A stretch of 64,000 nucleotides of DNA. It comes from Alcaligenaceae bacterium. Lineage in GTDB: Bacteria > Pseudomonadota > Gammaproteobacteria > Burkholderiales > Burkholderiaceae_B. Under the pieces are notes generated by a model. It was not told the origin of the DNA. It searched no databases and was given only the letters and a program-made list of their open reading frames with translations. Shown one piece after another: positions 26,644 through 36,885 of this stretch (positions are counted from its first letter, which is position 1; each line of letters opens with the position of its first letter). The DNA lies in the NCBI GenBank assembly GCA_029265795.1, contig JAJUGV010000006.1, positions 1 to 64,000 of the forward strand, read 5' to 3'. The position numbers and the translations under genes are program-made.

Positions 26644-27537
26644 ATGCGTCGATTCTGCCCCTCAATCGCCGAGCTGCAAGCATTCGAAGTCGCCGCCCGC
26701 CAAGGAAGCTTTACACGTGCTGCACAAGAGCTGTGCATCACTCAAGGGGCTGTTAGTAAACAGATAAAAAGCTTAGAGACATTCCTGGGTGTCAACCTCT
26801 TTCTACGCACTCGAGCCGGCTTGGTGCTCACCCAAGCCGGCCATGCCTATTTGAACGACATCCGCGCCAGCCTCAATCGCATCGAAGCCGCTTCACTTGC
26901 CATCATGTCCCACCGGGGTCGCGGCGGCACGCTGAACATCACTACCATGCCGACCTTCGGTGCCAAATGGCTCATTCCCCGCCTGCCAGAATTACGCAGG
27001 CATTACCCAGAGCTGCAATTGATATTCCTGCCCTATCTCATGGGCTACGACTTCGACTCCCCAGAGGTGGATGCCGCCATCCGCTTCGGCACCGGCTCCT
27101 GGCCGGGCAGTCACGCCGACTACATCACGGGGCGCGAGGTCGTGCCAGCCTGCGCTCCAGGCCTGTTCACCTCCCCTGTACGCGACGCACGTGACTTACT
27201 CGGGAAACCATTGCTGCATCACACCAGCGCTCAGCATCAGTGGCCGGCATGGTTCAGGGCGGCAGGCTATGAAACGCCGCACAGCCAAGACGGCGCCCGC
27301 TACGATCAATACACACTATTGTCACAGGCCGCTATCGCCGGCATGGGGGTCGCCCTTATTCCTCGTTGCGTAATTGAAGAGGAACTGGCAGAAGGCAAAT
27401 TAGTAACGCCCCTGAATATTCCGTTCACCGCTCGGGACGGCTATCATTTGTGTTACCCGGAACACAAGGCGAATCTCCCGGCCTTACAGATATTCAGGCA
27501 ATGGCTTCTTGAAGCTGCCGGCCACCCTGCATCCTGA
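26644..27537 (+). CDS. LysR-family regulator (GcvA-like), divergent from Bug cluster
   Basis: A 297-residue protein. The N-terminal helix-turn-helix is AFEVAARQGSFTRAAQELCITQGAVSKQIKSLETFLG (about residues 14-50), followed by a two-lobed periplasmic-binding-like sensor domain with TFGAKWLIPRLPELRRHYPELQL, a GcvA-type stretch. Divergent placement next to the Bug/hutG/amidohydrolase genes implies that it controls them, with the cluster's substrate as likely co-inducer. The 138-base intergenic region is AT-rich in places and would hold the operator, but no clear T-N11-A palindrome stands out. Confidence 0.9.
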   Translation: MRRFCPSIAELQAFEVAARQGSFTRAAQELCITQGAVSKQIKSLETFLGVNLFLRTRAGLVLTQAGHAYLNDIRASLNRIEAASLAIMSHRGRGGTLNITTMPTFGAKWLIPRLPELRRHYPELQLIFLPYLMGYDFDSPEVDAAIRFGTGSWPGSHADYITGREVVPACAPGLFTSPVRDARDLLGKPLLHHTSAQHQWPAWFRAAGYETPHSQDGARYDQYTLLSQAAIAGMGVALIPRCVIEEELAEGKLVTPLNIPFTARDGYHLCYPEHKANLPALQIFRQWLLEAAGHPAS

Positions 27538-27555
27538 GAACGCCGCGGCTCACCA

Positions 27556-27585
27556 TTGACCATGCCAGGCGTTTCGGTATAGAAT
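27556..27585 (+). promoter_or_regulatory. Sigma70 promoter of rplU operon
   Basis: TTGACC (27556-27561) and TATAGA (27578-27583), the latter within TATAGAAT, are separated by 16 bases. Transcription would start near 27590 and leave a leader of about 75 bases before rplU. Confidence 0.6.
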
Positions 27586-27591
27586 CAGGAG

Positions 27592-27610
27592 CTTGGCATT
27601 TTTTGCCAGG
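27592..27610 (+). promoter_or_regulatory. Leader hairpin of rplU transcript
   Basis: CTTGGCA (27592-27598) pairs with TGCCAGG (27604-27610) around five T, and CTTTT follows directly. A second small stem (27622-27626 / 27632-27636) lies downstream. It sits at the very 5' end of the predicted transcript and could be a control site for ribosomal-protein expression or a 5' stabiliser. Confidence 0.4.
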
Positions 27611-27665
27611 CTTTTAAATTTCAGGATTCAGTCCTGTATACGCATCCCTAAAAAGGAAATTCCCC

Positions 27666-27977
27666 ATGTACGCGGTCATAAAAACTGGTGGCAAGCAGTA
27701 TCGTGTTGCCGCCGGCCAGAAACTCAAGATCGAACAGATACCGGCAGACATTGGGCAAGAAATTTCGCTCGACCAGGTGTTGTCAGTCGGCGAAGGCGAG
27801 CAGCTTAAGATCGGCGCGCCTTTCGTTGAAGGCGCAGTGGTCAAGGCTACCGTTCTTGCACAAGGCCGTCACCCCAAGATCACTGTCTTCAAGATGCGCC
27901 GTCGCAAGCATTATCGCAAGACCCAAGGCCATCGTCAGAACTACACCGAAGTGCGTATCGAGGCCATCTCGGCTTGA
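27666..27977 (+). CDS. rplU: 50S ribosomal protein L21
   Basis: A 103-residue protein starting [18 protein letters not shown], the L21 signature, and ending with the basic [24 protein letters not shown]. It binds 23S rRNA in the large subunit. AAGGAAA precedes the ATG. It is followed by rpmA 27 bases later; rplU-rpmA-obg order is widely conserved. Confidence 0.98.
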   Translation: MYAVIKTGGKQYRVAAGQKLKIEQIPADIGQEISLDQVLSVGEGEQLKIGAPFVEGAVVKATVLAQGRHPKITVFKMRRRKHYRKTQGHRQNYTEVRIEAISA

Positions 27978-28004
27978 TAGAGCACAGGTAAACAGGAGCT
28001 AAAC

Positions 28005-28265
28005 ATGGCACAGAAAAAAGGCGGCGGCTCAACGCGAAACGGCCGCGACTCACAGGCTAAACGCTTGGGCGTCAAGGTCTTCGGCGGTCAACTGATCCCC
28101 GCAGGTTCCATCATCGTGCGTCAGCGTGGTACCAAGTTCCATCCGGGCAGCAATGTCGGTATCGGCAAGGATCACACGCTCTACTCCCTGGTCGATGGCA
28201 ACGTCAAGTTCCACACCAGTGGTGCCCTGAATAAGCGCACGGTGTCCGTGGTACCTGCCGAGTAA
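28005..28265 (+). CDS. rpmA: 50S ribosomal protein L27
   Basis: An 86-residue protein. [24 protein letters not shown] is the flexible N-terminal arm that reaches toward the peptidyl transferase centre, with no Firmicute-type cleavable extension. The core has [27 protein letters not shown] lies 8 bases before the ATG. A hairpin terminator follows, so obg has at least partly separate expression. Confidence 0.98.
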   Translation: MAQKKGGGSTRNGRDSQAKRLGVKVFGGQLIPAGSIIVRQRGTKFHPGSNVGIGKDHTLYSLVDGNVKFHTSGALNKRTVSVVPAE

Positions 28266-28332
28266 GGCAGCCACTGGCACTTGAACAGGCAAGGCCGGAA
28301 CGGTTGATCCCTCACCTTTCCGGCACCCTGGC

Positions 28333-28370
28333 AAAAGCCTCGCCGGCTGCGGCGAGGCTTTTTTCTTTTT
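28333..28370 (+). terminator. Rho-independent terminator after rpmA
   Basis: AAAAGCCTCGCC (28333-28344) pairs with GGCGAGGCTTTT (28351-28362) around GGCTGC, and a T-rich tail runs to 28370. A textbook intrinsic terminator between rpmA and obg. Confidence 0.9.
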
Positions 28371-28407
28371 GAACTAGAATTGGTTCTCCATTCAAGGTAC
28401 GCAAACC

Positions 28408-29538
28408 ATGAAATTCGTCGACGAAGCAACCATAGAAGTCATTGCCGGTAAAGGCGGCAATGGTGTGGCGAGCTTTCGCCGCGAAAAATTCATTCCCAAG
28501 GGGGGTCCGGACGGCGGTGACGGAGGGCGCGGCGGAAGCATATTCGCTATTGCCGACCGCAACATCAATACGCTTGTCGATTTCCGGTATGCACGCCTGC
28601 AACGTGCTAAGAACGGGGAACATGGCCGAGGCTCCGATCAATACGGTGCGTCGGGTGCAGACATCACGCTGAAAATGCCGGTCGGCACAATCATTTATGA
28701 CGCCGACACCGGAGAACAGATCGCCGACCTGGAACACCATGGCCAAAAGGTTATTTTGGCGGCCGGCGGAAAAGGCGGCAAAGGCAACCTGCATTTCAAA
28801 TCCAGCACGAACCGAGCCCCTCGGCAATTTACCTACGGCGAAGAAGGCGAACAGCGCCGCCTGCGCCTCGAGCTTAAAGTACTGGCCGATGTCGGTTTGC
28901 TGGGCCTGCCCAACGCAGGCAAGTCCACATTGATCAGCAAGGTTTCCAATGCCCGGCCGAAGATTGCCGACTATCCTTTCACTACCCTGCACCCTAATCT
29001 GGGCGTCGTCCGCACCTCTCCCAGCCGCAGCTTCGTGATTGCCGACATTCCCGGGCTCATCGAAGGCGCCTCCGAAGGCGCGGGGCTAGGCCATCTCTTT
29101 TTGCGGCACCTTTCCCGTACGCGAGTGCTTCTGCATATTATCGACGTCTCTTCCCCCGACCCGGAATTCGACGCAATCGAGCAAGCGGCGTTTGACGCCC
29201 GCGCCATCGTGGAAGAGCTACGCCGCTACGACACCACCTTGTATGAAAAACCGCGCTGGCTGGTGCTGAACAAGCTCGACATGGTGCCGGACCCGCAAGC
29301 CGCCACAGAAAGGCTGTGCAAGCTGCTGGATTGGCAGGGCCCTGTCTTTGGCATTTCCGCCATGACCGGCGACGGCACACAGGAACTAATTTGGGCATTG
29401 CAGGATTGGCTGGACGCAGATAAGCAACAAGAGCAAATCGCCCAAGACAAGCTGGAAGGCATCTATGTCGAGGACGACCCGCGCTTTGACCCGGCCCGCA
29501 GCAACACCGACTCCACCGGCTCTGTGTCCGAAGCGTAA
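28408..29538 (+). CDS. obg: Obg/CgtA GTPase
   Basis: A 376-residue essential GTPase of 50S assembly and stress control. The Gly-rich Obg domain ([19 protein letters not shown] through NRAPRQFT, about residues 1-158) precedes the G domain. Its G1 is GLPNAGKST (about 167-175), G2 is the switch [12 protein letters not shown]3 is [10 protein letters not shown] and G4 is NKLD. The acidic C-terminal tail is short and species-specific. It is probably transcribed from its own promoter after the rpmA terminator, and perhaps by read-through. Confidence 0.97.
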   Translation: MKFVDEATIEVIAGKGGNGVASFRREKFIPKGGPDGGDGGRGGSIFAIADRNINTLVDFRYARLQRAKNGEHGRGSDQYGASGADITLKMPVGTIIYDADTGEQIADLEHHGQKVILAAGGKGGKGNLHFKSSTNRAPRQFTYGEEGEQRRLRLELKVLADVGLLGLPNAGKSTLISKVSNARPKIADYPFTTLHPNLGVVRTSPSRSFVIADIPGLIEGASEGAGLGHLFLRHLSRTRVLLHIIDVSSPDPEFDAIEQAAFDARAIVEELRRYDTTLYEKPRWLVLNKLDMVPDPQAATERLCKLLDWQGPVFGISAMTGDGTQELIWALQDWLDADKQQEQIAQDKLEGIYVEDDPRFDPARSNTDSTGSVSEA

Positions 29539-29594
29539 TCCCTGCGCCTGCCAGTGAGCAGGCATCAACACCCACTCACCACGCCCGTTGTCCC

Positions 29595-30776
29595 ATGCAA
29601 GACCTCCAGAACACGCCCCCAGTTGCAAGCAGTGCCCGCCGCCTGGTTATTAAGGTTGGTTCTTCCCTAGTAACTAACGAAGGACGCGGCCTGGACCAGG
29701 AGGCGGTCGAACAATGGGCGCAGCAGGTCGCTACGCTACATGCACAAGGTCGGCAAATCGTACTGGTTTCCAGTGGCGCCATTGCTGAAGGTATGGCGAG
29801 GCTGGGGTGGCCGCGTCGCCCCAGCGCGATGCATGAGCTGCAAGCGGCTGCCGCCGTAGGGCAAATGGGCCTGGTACAGGGGTATGAAACCGCCTTCGCC
29901 CATCATGGCATCCGCACGGCGCAAATCCTTCTCACCCACGAAGACCTGGCAGACCGCCGCCGCTACCTGAATGCGCGTAGCACTCTGTATACGCTGCTTG
30001 GTTTGGGGGTGGTTCCCATCGTCAACGAGAACGATACCGTCGTTACGGACGAAATTCGCCTGGGTGACAATGACACCCTGGGCGCCTTGGTCACCAATCT
30101 GATCGAAGCGGAAACGCTGATCATCCTCACCGACCAATCGGGTTTGTACACGGCGGACCCGCGTGGCAACCCTGATGCAAAACTGATACAGGTGGCTCGG
30201 GCGGGGGATCCATCCCTCGAGAAAATGGCGGGTGGTTCCGGAAGTGCCATCGGTACGGGGGGCATGCTGACTAAAGTGCTGGCAGCCAAGCGGGCTGCCA
30301 ACAGTGGCGGCCACACCATCATCGCCAGCGGGCGTGAGCCCGATGTCCTGGTTCGCCTGGCCGGCGGCGAACGCATTGGTACAGAGCTACAGGCGGTATT
30401 GCCCATTCGCTCGGCGCGTCAGCGCTGGCTGGTGAATCACTTGCGGTTGCGAGGCAGGCTCACACTCGATTCCGGGGCCGCCAGGGCGATTACCCAGGGC
30501 CACAAGAGCCTCCTTGCCATCGGCGTGCTCACCGTACACGGGGAATTCGAACGCGGAGATGTCGTGGCCTGCATGGATGAGCAAGGTCGGGAGCTGGCCC
30601 GCGGCCTTATCAACTATTCGTCGGGCGATACCCGGCGCATTCTTCGCCAGCCCAGCCACCGTATTGCTGAGATTCTCGGCCACATGACTGATGCCGAGCT
30701 GATGCACCGCGACAACATGGTCGTGTCTCGATCAGCCGTCTTGAGCGCTCCGGCCGACGACCACGCCACCAACTGA
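29595..30776 (+). CDS. proB: Glutamate 5-kinase
   Basis: A 393-residue protein that phosphorylates glutamate at the gamma carboxyl, the first step of proline synthesis. The amino-acid-kinase domain shows [32 protein letters not shown] and [23 protein letters not shown] with the substrate aspartates, then [15 protein letters not shown]-terminal PUA domain (about residues 300-385) is present. It lies 56 bases after obg, a usual betaproteobacterial pairing. Confidence 0.95.
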   Translation: MQDLQNTPPVASSARRLVIKVGSSLVTNEGRGLDQEAVEQWAQQVATLHAQGRQIVLVSSGAIAEGMARLGWPRRPSAMHELQAAAAVGQMGLVQGYETAFAHHGIRTAQILLTHEDLADRRRYLNARSTLYTLLGLGVVPIVNENDTVVTDEIRLGDNDTLGALVTNLIEAETLIILTDQSGLYTADPRGNPDAKLIQVARAGDPSLEKMAGGSGSAIGTGGMLTKVLAAKRAANSGGHTIIASGREPDVLVRLAGGERIGTELQAVLPIRSARQRWLVNHLRLRGRLTLDSGAARAITQGHKSLLAIGVLTVHGEFERGDVVACMDEQGRELARGLINYSSGDTRRILRQPSHRIAEILGHMTDAELMHRDNMVVSRSAVLSAPADDHATN

Positions 30777-30792
30777 CCGTCACCCCCCGGCG

Positions 30793-31281
30793 TCAGATTC
30801 CGGTCGGGATATGCGTGATTTCCTTGACTTCTTCCATCACGATACAGCTCTTAGTCTGTGTCACGCCGGGTAAACCCAGCAAGATATCGCCCAACAGCCT
30901 GCGATACTGCCCGATTTCCCCGATACGGGCCTTAACCATGTAATCGAAGTCGCCGGACACCAAATGACATTCCTGTACTTGGGGAATGCTGAGTATTTCC
31001 TTGCGGAACTCTTCGAAACTACGGCTGGACTTATGGGAAAGTGATATTTCGACGAATACGAGCAGACCGGCACCCAGCGCCGTCGGCGAAACCTTGGCGT
31101 AGTACCCGGTGATCACGCCCTCTCGCTCCAGCCTTCGTACACGCTCAATACATGGCGTGACCGTCAGCCCCACCTTGTCTGCCAGCTCCGTCATGGACAT
31201 CCGCCCATCATGCTGCAACAGCTCCAGAATATGACGATCCACTCTGTCGAGCATGACCTCGCCGTGTTGCCCGGTTCTCAT
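30793..31281 (-). CDS. Lrp/AsnC-family transcriptional regulator
   Basis: A 162-residue protein. The winged helix MLDRVDRHILELLQHDGRMSMTELADKVGLTVTPCIERVRRLEREGVI gives the recognition helix at about residues 38-58, followed by an RAM/Lrp sensor domain (VFVEISLSHKS, VQECHLVSGDFDYMVKA). An in-frame ATG at residue 10 (MLDRVDRH) is a plausible alternative start. It is read away from dadA, so it is the likely activator/repressor of D-amino-acid catabolism responding to alanine or leucine (DadR/BkdR-like). Confidence 0.92.
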   Translation of the reverse strand: MRTGQHGEVMLDRVDRHILELLQHDGRMSMTELADKVGLTVTPCIERVRRLEREGVITGYYAKVSPTALGAGLLVFVEISLSHKSSRSFEEFRKEILSIPQVQECHLVSGDFDYMVKARIGEIGQYRRLLGDILLGLPGVTQTKSCIVMEEVKEITHIPTGI

Positions 31282-31363
31282 TTTTTTGCCCCTAATGCTT
31301 TAAGCTTGGACGACCGGCAGGAAGAAATCCTATGGCGCCCTGAAAAACAGCCCTTAAACAGGA

Positions 31364-31397
31364 TTTTTTGCTGATTTGAAGAAAAATAAGCAAAAAA
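31364..31397. promoter_or_regulatory. AT-rich inverted repeat between lrp and dadA
   Basis: TTTTTTGCT (31364-31372) is complementary to AGCAAAAAA (31389-31397), with centres about 25 bases apart, in the 165-base divergent gap. It precedes TATAGA (31419-31424), a possible -10 of dadA. A candidate Lrp-type operator. Confidence 0.45.
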
Positions 31398-31446
31398 ATT
31401 CTATGCGATTTTGCGTAATATAGAAGATCCTTTGGAGGCTATGCAA

Positions 31447-32742
31447 ATGAAGATCGCTGTGTTGGGCGCCGGCGTCGTCGGCATTACGACTGCATATTAT
31501 TTGGCGCGAGCCGGGCATGAGGTCGACGTCTACGATCGCCAAGACGGCCCCGCCCTGGAAACGAGCTTCGCCAACGCCGGCCAAATCTCTTTTGGATACT
31601 CCTCACCTTGGGCTGCACCCGGCATTCCACTGAAAGCGCTTAAGTGGATGTTCGCAGAACACCCTCCCCTTACTATCCGCCCGGATGGCAGTCTGACCCA
31701 GTTGAAATGGATGCTGCAAATGTGGCGCAATTGCACTAGCGGCCGCTACGCAGTCAATAAAGAAAGGCTGTTACGGATTTCCGACTACAGCCGACATTGC
31801 CTGCAGGAATTGCGCGACGAAACCGGCATCGCTTATGAAGGCCGTCGTCGCGGCACGCTGCAACTGTTCCGCACGCAACAGCAGTTGGACGCCGCTGCGC
31901 GCGATATGCAAGCGCTGTCAGAAGCCGGTATCCGCCATGAACTACTCGACGCGGGCCGTCTTGTAACGGCCGAACCGGGTTTGTCGGCCAGCGCCCATAA
32001 GTTCGTAGGTGGTCTACGTACGCCGGACGATGAAACCGGCGATTGTCATCTTTTCACGACTCAGCTTGAAGCGCTTGCCCGTGAACTGGGCGTCCGATTC
32101 CACTACGGCACACCACTAGACGCCCTGCACACCGAAGGTGGTGCCGTCTCCGGCGTGCAGTCCGGAGCGCGCCGTCTGCAGGCCGACGCCTACGTACTCG
32201 CGCTCGGCTCGTGGTCGAGCCGCTTCCTGAAAGGCCTGCTGCGTGTACCCGTCTATCCACTCAAAGGCTACTCCATAACAGTGCCCATCGCAGACGAGTC
32301 TCGGGCCCCTGTATCGACCCTGCTGGATGAAAGCTATAAAGTCGCGGTCACACGTTTCGACGAACGCATTCGTGTGGGCGGCATGGCGGAAATCGTCGGC
32401 TATGACATGCGCCTGAATCCGCGTCGCCAGGCGACCCTGGAAATGGTGGTCGATGACCTCTTCCCTGGTGGCCGCAAGCCTGGCCAAGTGGAATTCTGGA
32501 CGGGTTTACGCCCCAAGACGCCGGACAGCACCCCTATCATTGGCGATACCCCCATCAAAGGGCTCTACTTGAACACCGGACACGGCACTCTGGGGTGGAC
32601 AATGGCGTGTGGCAGCGGCCGCCTTCTGGCAGACATCATCTCTGGAAGAGCGCCCGATATCCGCTGTAAAGACCTTTCGGTTTACCGATACTACGGTTCA
32701 CGTGCGAAAGAAGCGCTGACAGGCTCGGCTGCCACCGCGTGA
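31447..32742 (+). CDS. dadA: D-amino acid dehydrogenase (FAD)
   Basis: A 431-residue flavoprotein oxidising D-alanine and other D-amino acids to 2-oxo acids, feeding electrons to quinone at the membrane. [31 protein letters not shown] holds the FAD-binding GxGxxG (about residues 7-12). [19 protein letters not shown] and the closing [30 protein letters not shown] are family blocks. GGAGG lies 8 bases from this ATG, whereas the ATG six bases upstream is too close to it. Its 3' end overlaps the convergent regulator gene by 52 bases. Confidence 0.95.
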   Translation: MKIAVLGAGVVGITTAYYLARAGHEVDVYDRQDGPALETSFANAGQISFGYSSPWAAPGIPLKALKWMFAEHPPLTIRPDGSLTQLKWMLQMWRNCTSGRYAVNKERLLRISDYSRHCLQELRDETGIAYEGRRRGTLQLFRTQQQLDAAARDMQALSEAGIRHELLDAGRLVTAEPGLSASAHKFVGGLRTPDDETGDCHLFTTQLEALARELGVRFHYGTPLDALHTEGGAVSGVQSGARRLQADAYVLALGSWSSRFLKGLLRVPVYPLKGYSITVPIADESRAPVSTLLDESYKVAVTRFDERIRVGGMAEIVGYDMRLNPRRQATLEMVVDDLFPGGRKPGQVEFWTGLRPKTPDSTPIIGDTPIKGLYLNTGHGTLGWTMACGSGRLLADIISGRAPDIRCKDLSVYRYYGSRAKEALTGSAATA

Positions 32743-33515
32743 TGCGCCAACGCTGCGCGGGCGGCCGGCGGCACGGTATTCTGCTTAAGTGTGATGCTTA
32801 ACTGGTATCCTCGCCCCCTGACAGACCGGATCGGCATGTGAATGCCGGCGGCCGCTAACTTGTGACGCAAACGGCTGACAAGCACACTCATCCGTCGCGC
32901 AGCGGGCCTGGCACGGGTGGCGAGACTTGAGTCCGCAAACGAAGATTCCGGCTGCAGTTCATATTCCACAGCACGCAAAAGCGCATCATGGCTGAGTTGC
33001 TGGTGTGGCGCATTGCATAACGCCCCGACGATAGCTTTTTCTGCAGCGGTGAGCGTAACGCTGCGACCGTCTGGCGCCTGCACCATCCAACCTTGCGAAA
33101 CAAGCCGCCATTGCGGTTGATCTAGGGCCACCGCGGACCCACCGCAATGGCCGACGAGCCTCAACACGCCCGACACCACAAGCGCTACCGGCGCGGCTGC
33201 CGGCCAGCAAACGTCGATGCCATTTTGCAGAGCGCATATCAAAGAGTTGGGATGCACGTCCGACTGCAGCGCCATCAGTGTTACCCGAGGAGCGTAGCGA
33301 CGTATTTCGCGTGCCGCCTGAATGTTTCTTTGCGCCGAGTCCGCTAAGAGCACCAACTGAACTTCATCCGCCGCACTTCGTTCCAGGGTGCTGCACAATT
33401 CCGCGGTATCGGCAACCCGCCGCAGACCAAGACCACTATCAAGCAGGCCTGCTTCCAATCGAGAGATAACACCTGTCTGCTGGGTGTGGAACAGGTAGAT
33501 AAAGCCCGCCGACAT
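32691..33515 (-). CDS. Orphan winged-helix regulator with pseudo-receiver domain
   Basis: A 274-residue protein from the ATG at 33515 (GGGG about 7 bases upstream); an ATG at 33539 would add 8 residues. The C-terminal half (about residues 140-240) is an OmpR/PhoB-type trans_reg_C domain: [26 protein letters not shown], then [19 protein letters not shown] and [13 protein letters not shown]. The N-terminal 115 residues look receiver-like ([10 protein letters not shown], then [15 protein letters not shown]) but lack the acidic pair at the end of strand 1. Phosphorylation is therefore doubtful. No histidine kinase is adjacent. It shares a divergent operator region with an XRE regulator. Confidence 0.75.
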   Translation of the reverse strand: MSAGFIYLFHTQQTGVISRLEAGLLDSGLGLRRVADTAELCSTLERSAADEVQLVLLADSAQRNIQAAREIRRYAPRVTLMALQSDVHPNSLICALQNGIDVCWPAAAPVALVVSGVLRLVGHCGGSAVALDQPQWRLVSQGWMVQAPDGRSVTLTAAEKAIVGALCNAPHQQLSHDALLRAVEYELQPESSFADSSLATRARPAARRMSVLVSRLRHKLAAAGIHMPIRSVRGRGYQLSITLKQNTVPPAARAALAHHAVAAEPVSASFAREP

Positions 33516-33563
33516 ATCAGCCCCCGTGACCGATGCCATGATATTGGACTCTACCGCAAAATA

Positions 33564-33628
33564 ATCACATTTGTGATTACTGTTATCACCAATGTGATTG
33601 CGTTTGACCGTTCAATCACGTTTGTGAA
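33564..33628. promoter_or_regulatory. Three-palindrome operator array (ATCAC-N4-GTGAT)
   Basis: Site 1 is 33564-33577 (ATCAC ATTT GTGAT), site 2 is 33585-33598 (ATCAC CAAT GTGAT), and site 3 is 33615-33628 (ATCAC GTTT GTGAA). They are spaced 21 and 30 bases, close to two and three helical turns, so they face one side of the DNA. Sites 1 and 2 coincide with a possible plus-strand promoter (TTGTGA, 16 bases, TGTGAT), and site 3 covers the probable GTG start of the XRE gene. A minus-strand promoter (TTGGTG, 17 bases, TGTGAT) also overlaps. Confidence 0.7.
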
Positions 33629-33992
33629 CACATTTGCCACACGTCTCCGGTATGCACGTAATCTGCGTGGGCTTACGCAGAAGGAGTTAGCGCGCGCCAG
33701 CGGGTTATCACAAGGAGCAATCGGCAACTACGAAACCGACAGCCGCCGCAGTCCGAAGGACGTATTCCGTCTTGCAGAGGCTTTGGACGTCGCGCCCGCT
33801 TGGTTGGCCATGGGCACCGGCCCCATGGAAGTGCAGCCGGCGCACCACGTCGCCGACCTCCCCCATTCGAAGGCTGCATGGCCCTTACCGGGGATCGACC
33901 CGGAACGTCTCTGGGCACTAACGGCCCAGCAGCGAGAGTTTCTCGCCAAATCACTTGCCGGCATGATCGCCGCCATGGAAAGCGAAAAGTAA
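33624..33992 (+). CDS. XRE-family helix-turn-helix repressor
   Basis: A 122-residue protein from a GTG (MNTFATRLRYARNLRG). The Cro/C1-type HTH is LRYARNLRGLTQKELARASGLSQGAIGNYETDSRRSP, residues about 8-44, continuing VFRLAEALDVAPAWLAMG. A short C-terminal tail (ALTAQQREFLAKSLAGMIAAME) is amphipathic and could dimerise; there is no peptidase or kinase domain. No ribosome-binding site is visible, and GTGs at 33573 and 33594 are also in frame, so the start is uncertain. It faces the winged-helix gene, and three palindromes overlap its promoter, implying autorepression. Confidence 0.8.
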   Translation: MNTFATRLRYARNLRGLTQKELARASGLSQGAIGNYETDSRRSPKDVFRLAEALDVAPAWLAMGTGPMEVQPAHHVADLPHSKAAWPLPGIDPERLWALTAQQREFLAKSLAGMIAAMESEK

Positions 33993-34002
33993 GAATCACC
34001 GC

Positions 34003-34030
34003 TTACGACTGTAGCGACGTGGGCTATACT
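34003..34030 (+). promoter_or_regulatory. Promoter of thiC transcript
   Basis: TATACT (34025-34030) is a good -10 element. TTACGA (34003-34008) at 16 bases is a weak -35. Transcription would begin near 34037, immediately before the TPP aptamer, which fits a riboswitch-led mRNA. Confidence 0.5.
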
Positions 34031-34037
34031 GCGGAGC

Positions 34038-34117
34038 ACGCAGGGGTACTCGCCTTGAACCGGCGGGTTGAGAGACACCCTTCGTACCAGTACGGATAAT
34101 GCCGATGCTGGGAGCGC
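34038..34117 (+). ncRNA. TPP riboswitch (THI element) aptamer
   Basis: Conserved blocks appear in order: CAGGGGTAC at the 5' side, a variable stem (CGCC with GGCG), TTGAGAGA (consensus CTGAGA), CACCCTT, and GGATAATGCC (34094-34103), which binds the thiamine pyrophosphate diphosphate arm. A closing GCTGGGAGCG follows. Located upstream of thiC, its classic target. About 120 bases separate it from the start codon and contain the expression platform. Boundaries are approximate. Confidence 0.92.
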
Positions 34118-34221
34118 ACCCCGTCGCGGAGCGTCGTCCTCGTTCCGTGGCGACCTCTGCACAGGACCATCCGAATCGCGTCCGCGTTCAACGTGTTCCT
34201 GCCGGGAAACAATCCCGATCG

Positions 34222-36078
<1,857 letters not shown>

Positions 36079-36101
36079 AAGTAATTGCACCGGCGTGTCA
36101 G

Positions 36102-36134
36102 CACAGAACAGTCCTGAAGGAGGACTGTTCTGTG
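36102..36134. terminator. Bidirectional hairpin between thiC and OmpA-like gene
   Basis: A perfect 14-base stem (36102-36115 with 36121-36134) has a GAAGG loop between two convergent genes. No strong T run follows on either strand, so it may act mainly in mRNA end protection. Confidence 0.6.
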
Positions 36135-36143
36135 TCAGGGATA

Positions 36144-36803
36144 CTACTGCTGCACTGCGTAGAGATAGAGTTCTACGCGGCGGTTCATCGCCCGGCCCTG
36201 GGCGGTGGAGTTATCTGCCACCGGATTATTGGGGCCGCGGCCTTCTGACATCATTCTGGAACCTGGCACACCACGCGAGCTCAGGTAGTTAATGACCGAA
36301 TTGGCGCGATTTACGGAAAGGGTTTGATTTACCTGCATAGACCCCGTGCTGTCTGTATGCCCAATGGCTTTGGCGCGTAACTCGGGGTGCTGCACCAGCG
36401 CGCGAGCGACGCTATCGAGCACCGGCAGCAATTCAGGCTTCAGGTCATATTTGCCCGTATCGAACGAAACGTGGCTGGGGATATTCACCCGAAGTGTGCC
36501 GTCCGGCATTTCCGTGACATCCACACCCAGCCCAGTGGCACCGGATTGCTCAACGTCGTTCTTCACGCCCGCCCAGTTGTAGCCCACAATACCGCCGGCC
36601 ACGGCGCCTATGCCCGCGCCGATGGCTGCGGCACGGCTGCTATCACCAATCAGGGCACCCAACCCGGCGCCTACGGCCGCCCCGGTACCCGCCCCTACGG
36701 CGGTACGGCCGCCCTGGCCCATTTCGCCCGTGGCGCAACCGGCAACCAGGGCGACAGCGCCCACGTAACATGCCACGCGGGTAAAGCGCGTCGTCACTCT
36801 CAT
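36144..36803 (-). CDS. OmpA-family glycine-zipper lipoprotein (YiaD-like)
   Basis: A 219-residue protein. The lipoprotein signal ends VAGC with Cys23. A glycine-zipper segment follows (about residues 33-74, GAGTGAAVGAGLGALIG and GAGIGAVAGGIVG). A C-terminal OmpA domain (about 105-215) binds peptidoglycan: VSFDTGKYDLKPELLPVLDSVARAL, IGHTDSTGS, NxxLSxxRANSVINYLSSRGV and NRRVELYL. It tethers the outer membrane to murein. Stress-induced relatives exist. Single gene convergent to thiC. Confidence 0.92.
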   Translation of the reverse strand: MRVTTRFTRVACYVGAVALVAGCATGEMGQGGRTAVGAGTGAAVGAGLGALIGDSSRAAAIGAGIGAVAGGIVGYNWAGVKNDVEQSGATGLGVDVTEMPDGTLRVNIPSHVSFDTGKYDLKPELLPVLDSVARALVQHPELRAKAIGHTDSTGSMQVNQTLSVNRANSVINYLSSRGVPGSRMMSEGRGPNNPVADNSTAQGRAMNRRVELYLYAVQQ

Positions 36804-36885
36804 ATGATTCTCCTTTCTTATGCAGACTCAATCTCTGCCGGAGCCATCGTAACAAGAGCCCGACTTGCACATTGTTAAATTTCGT

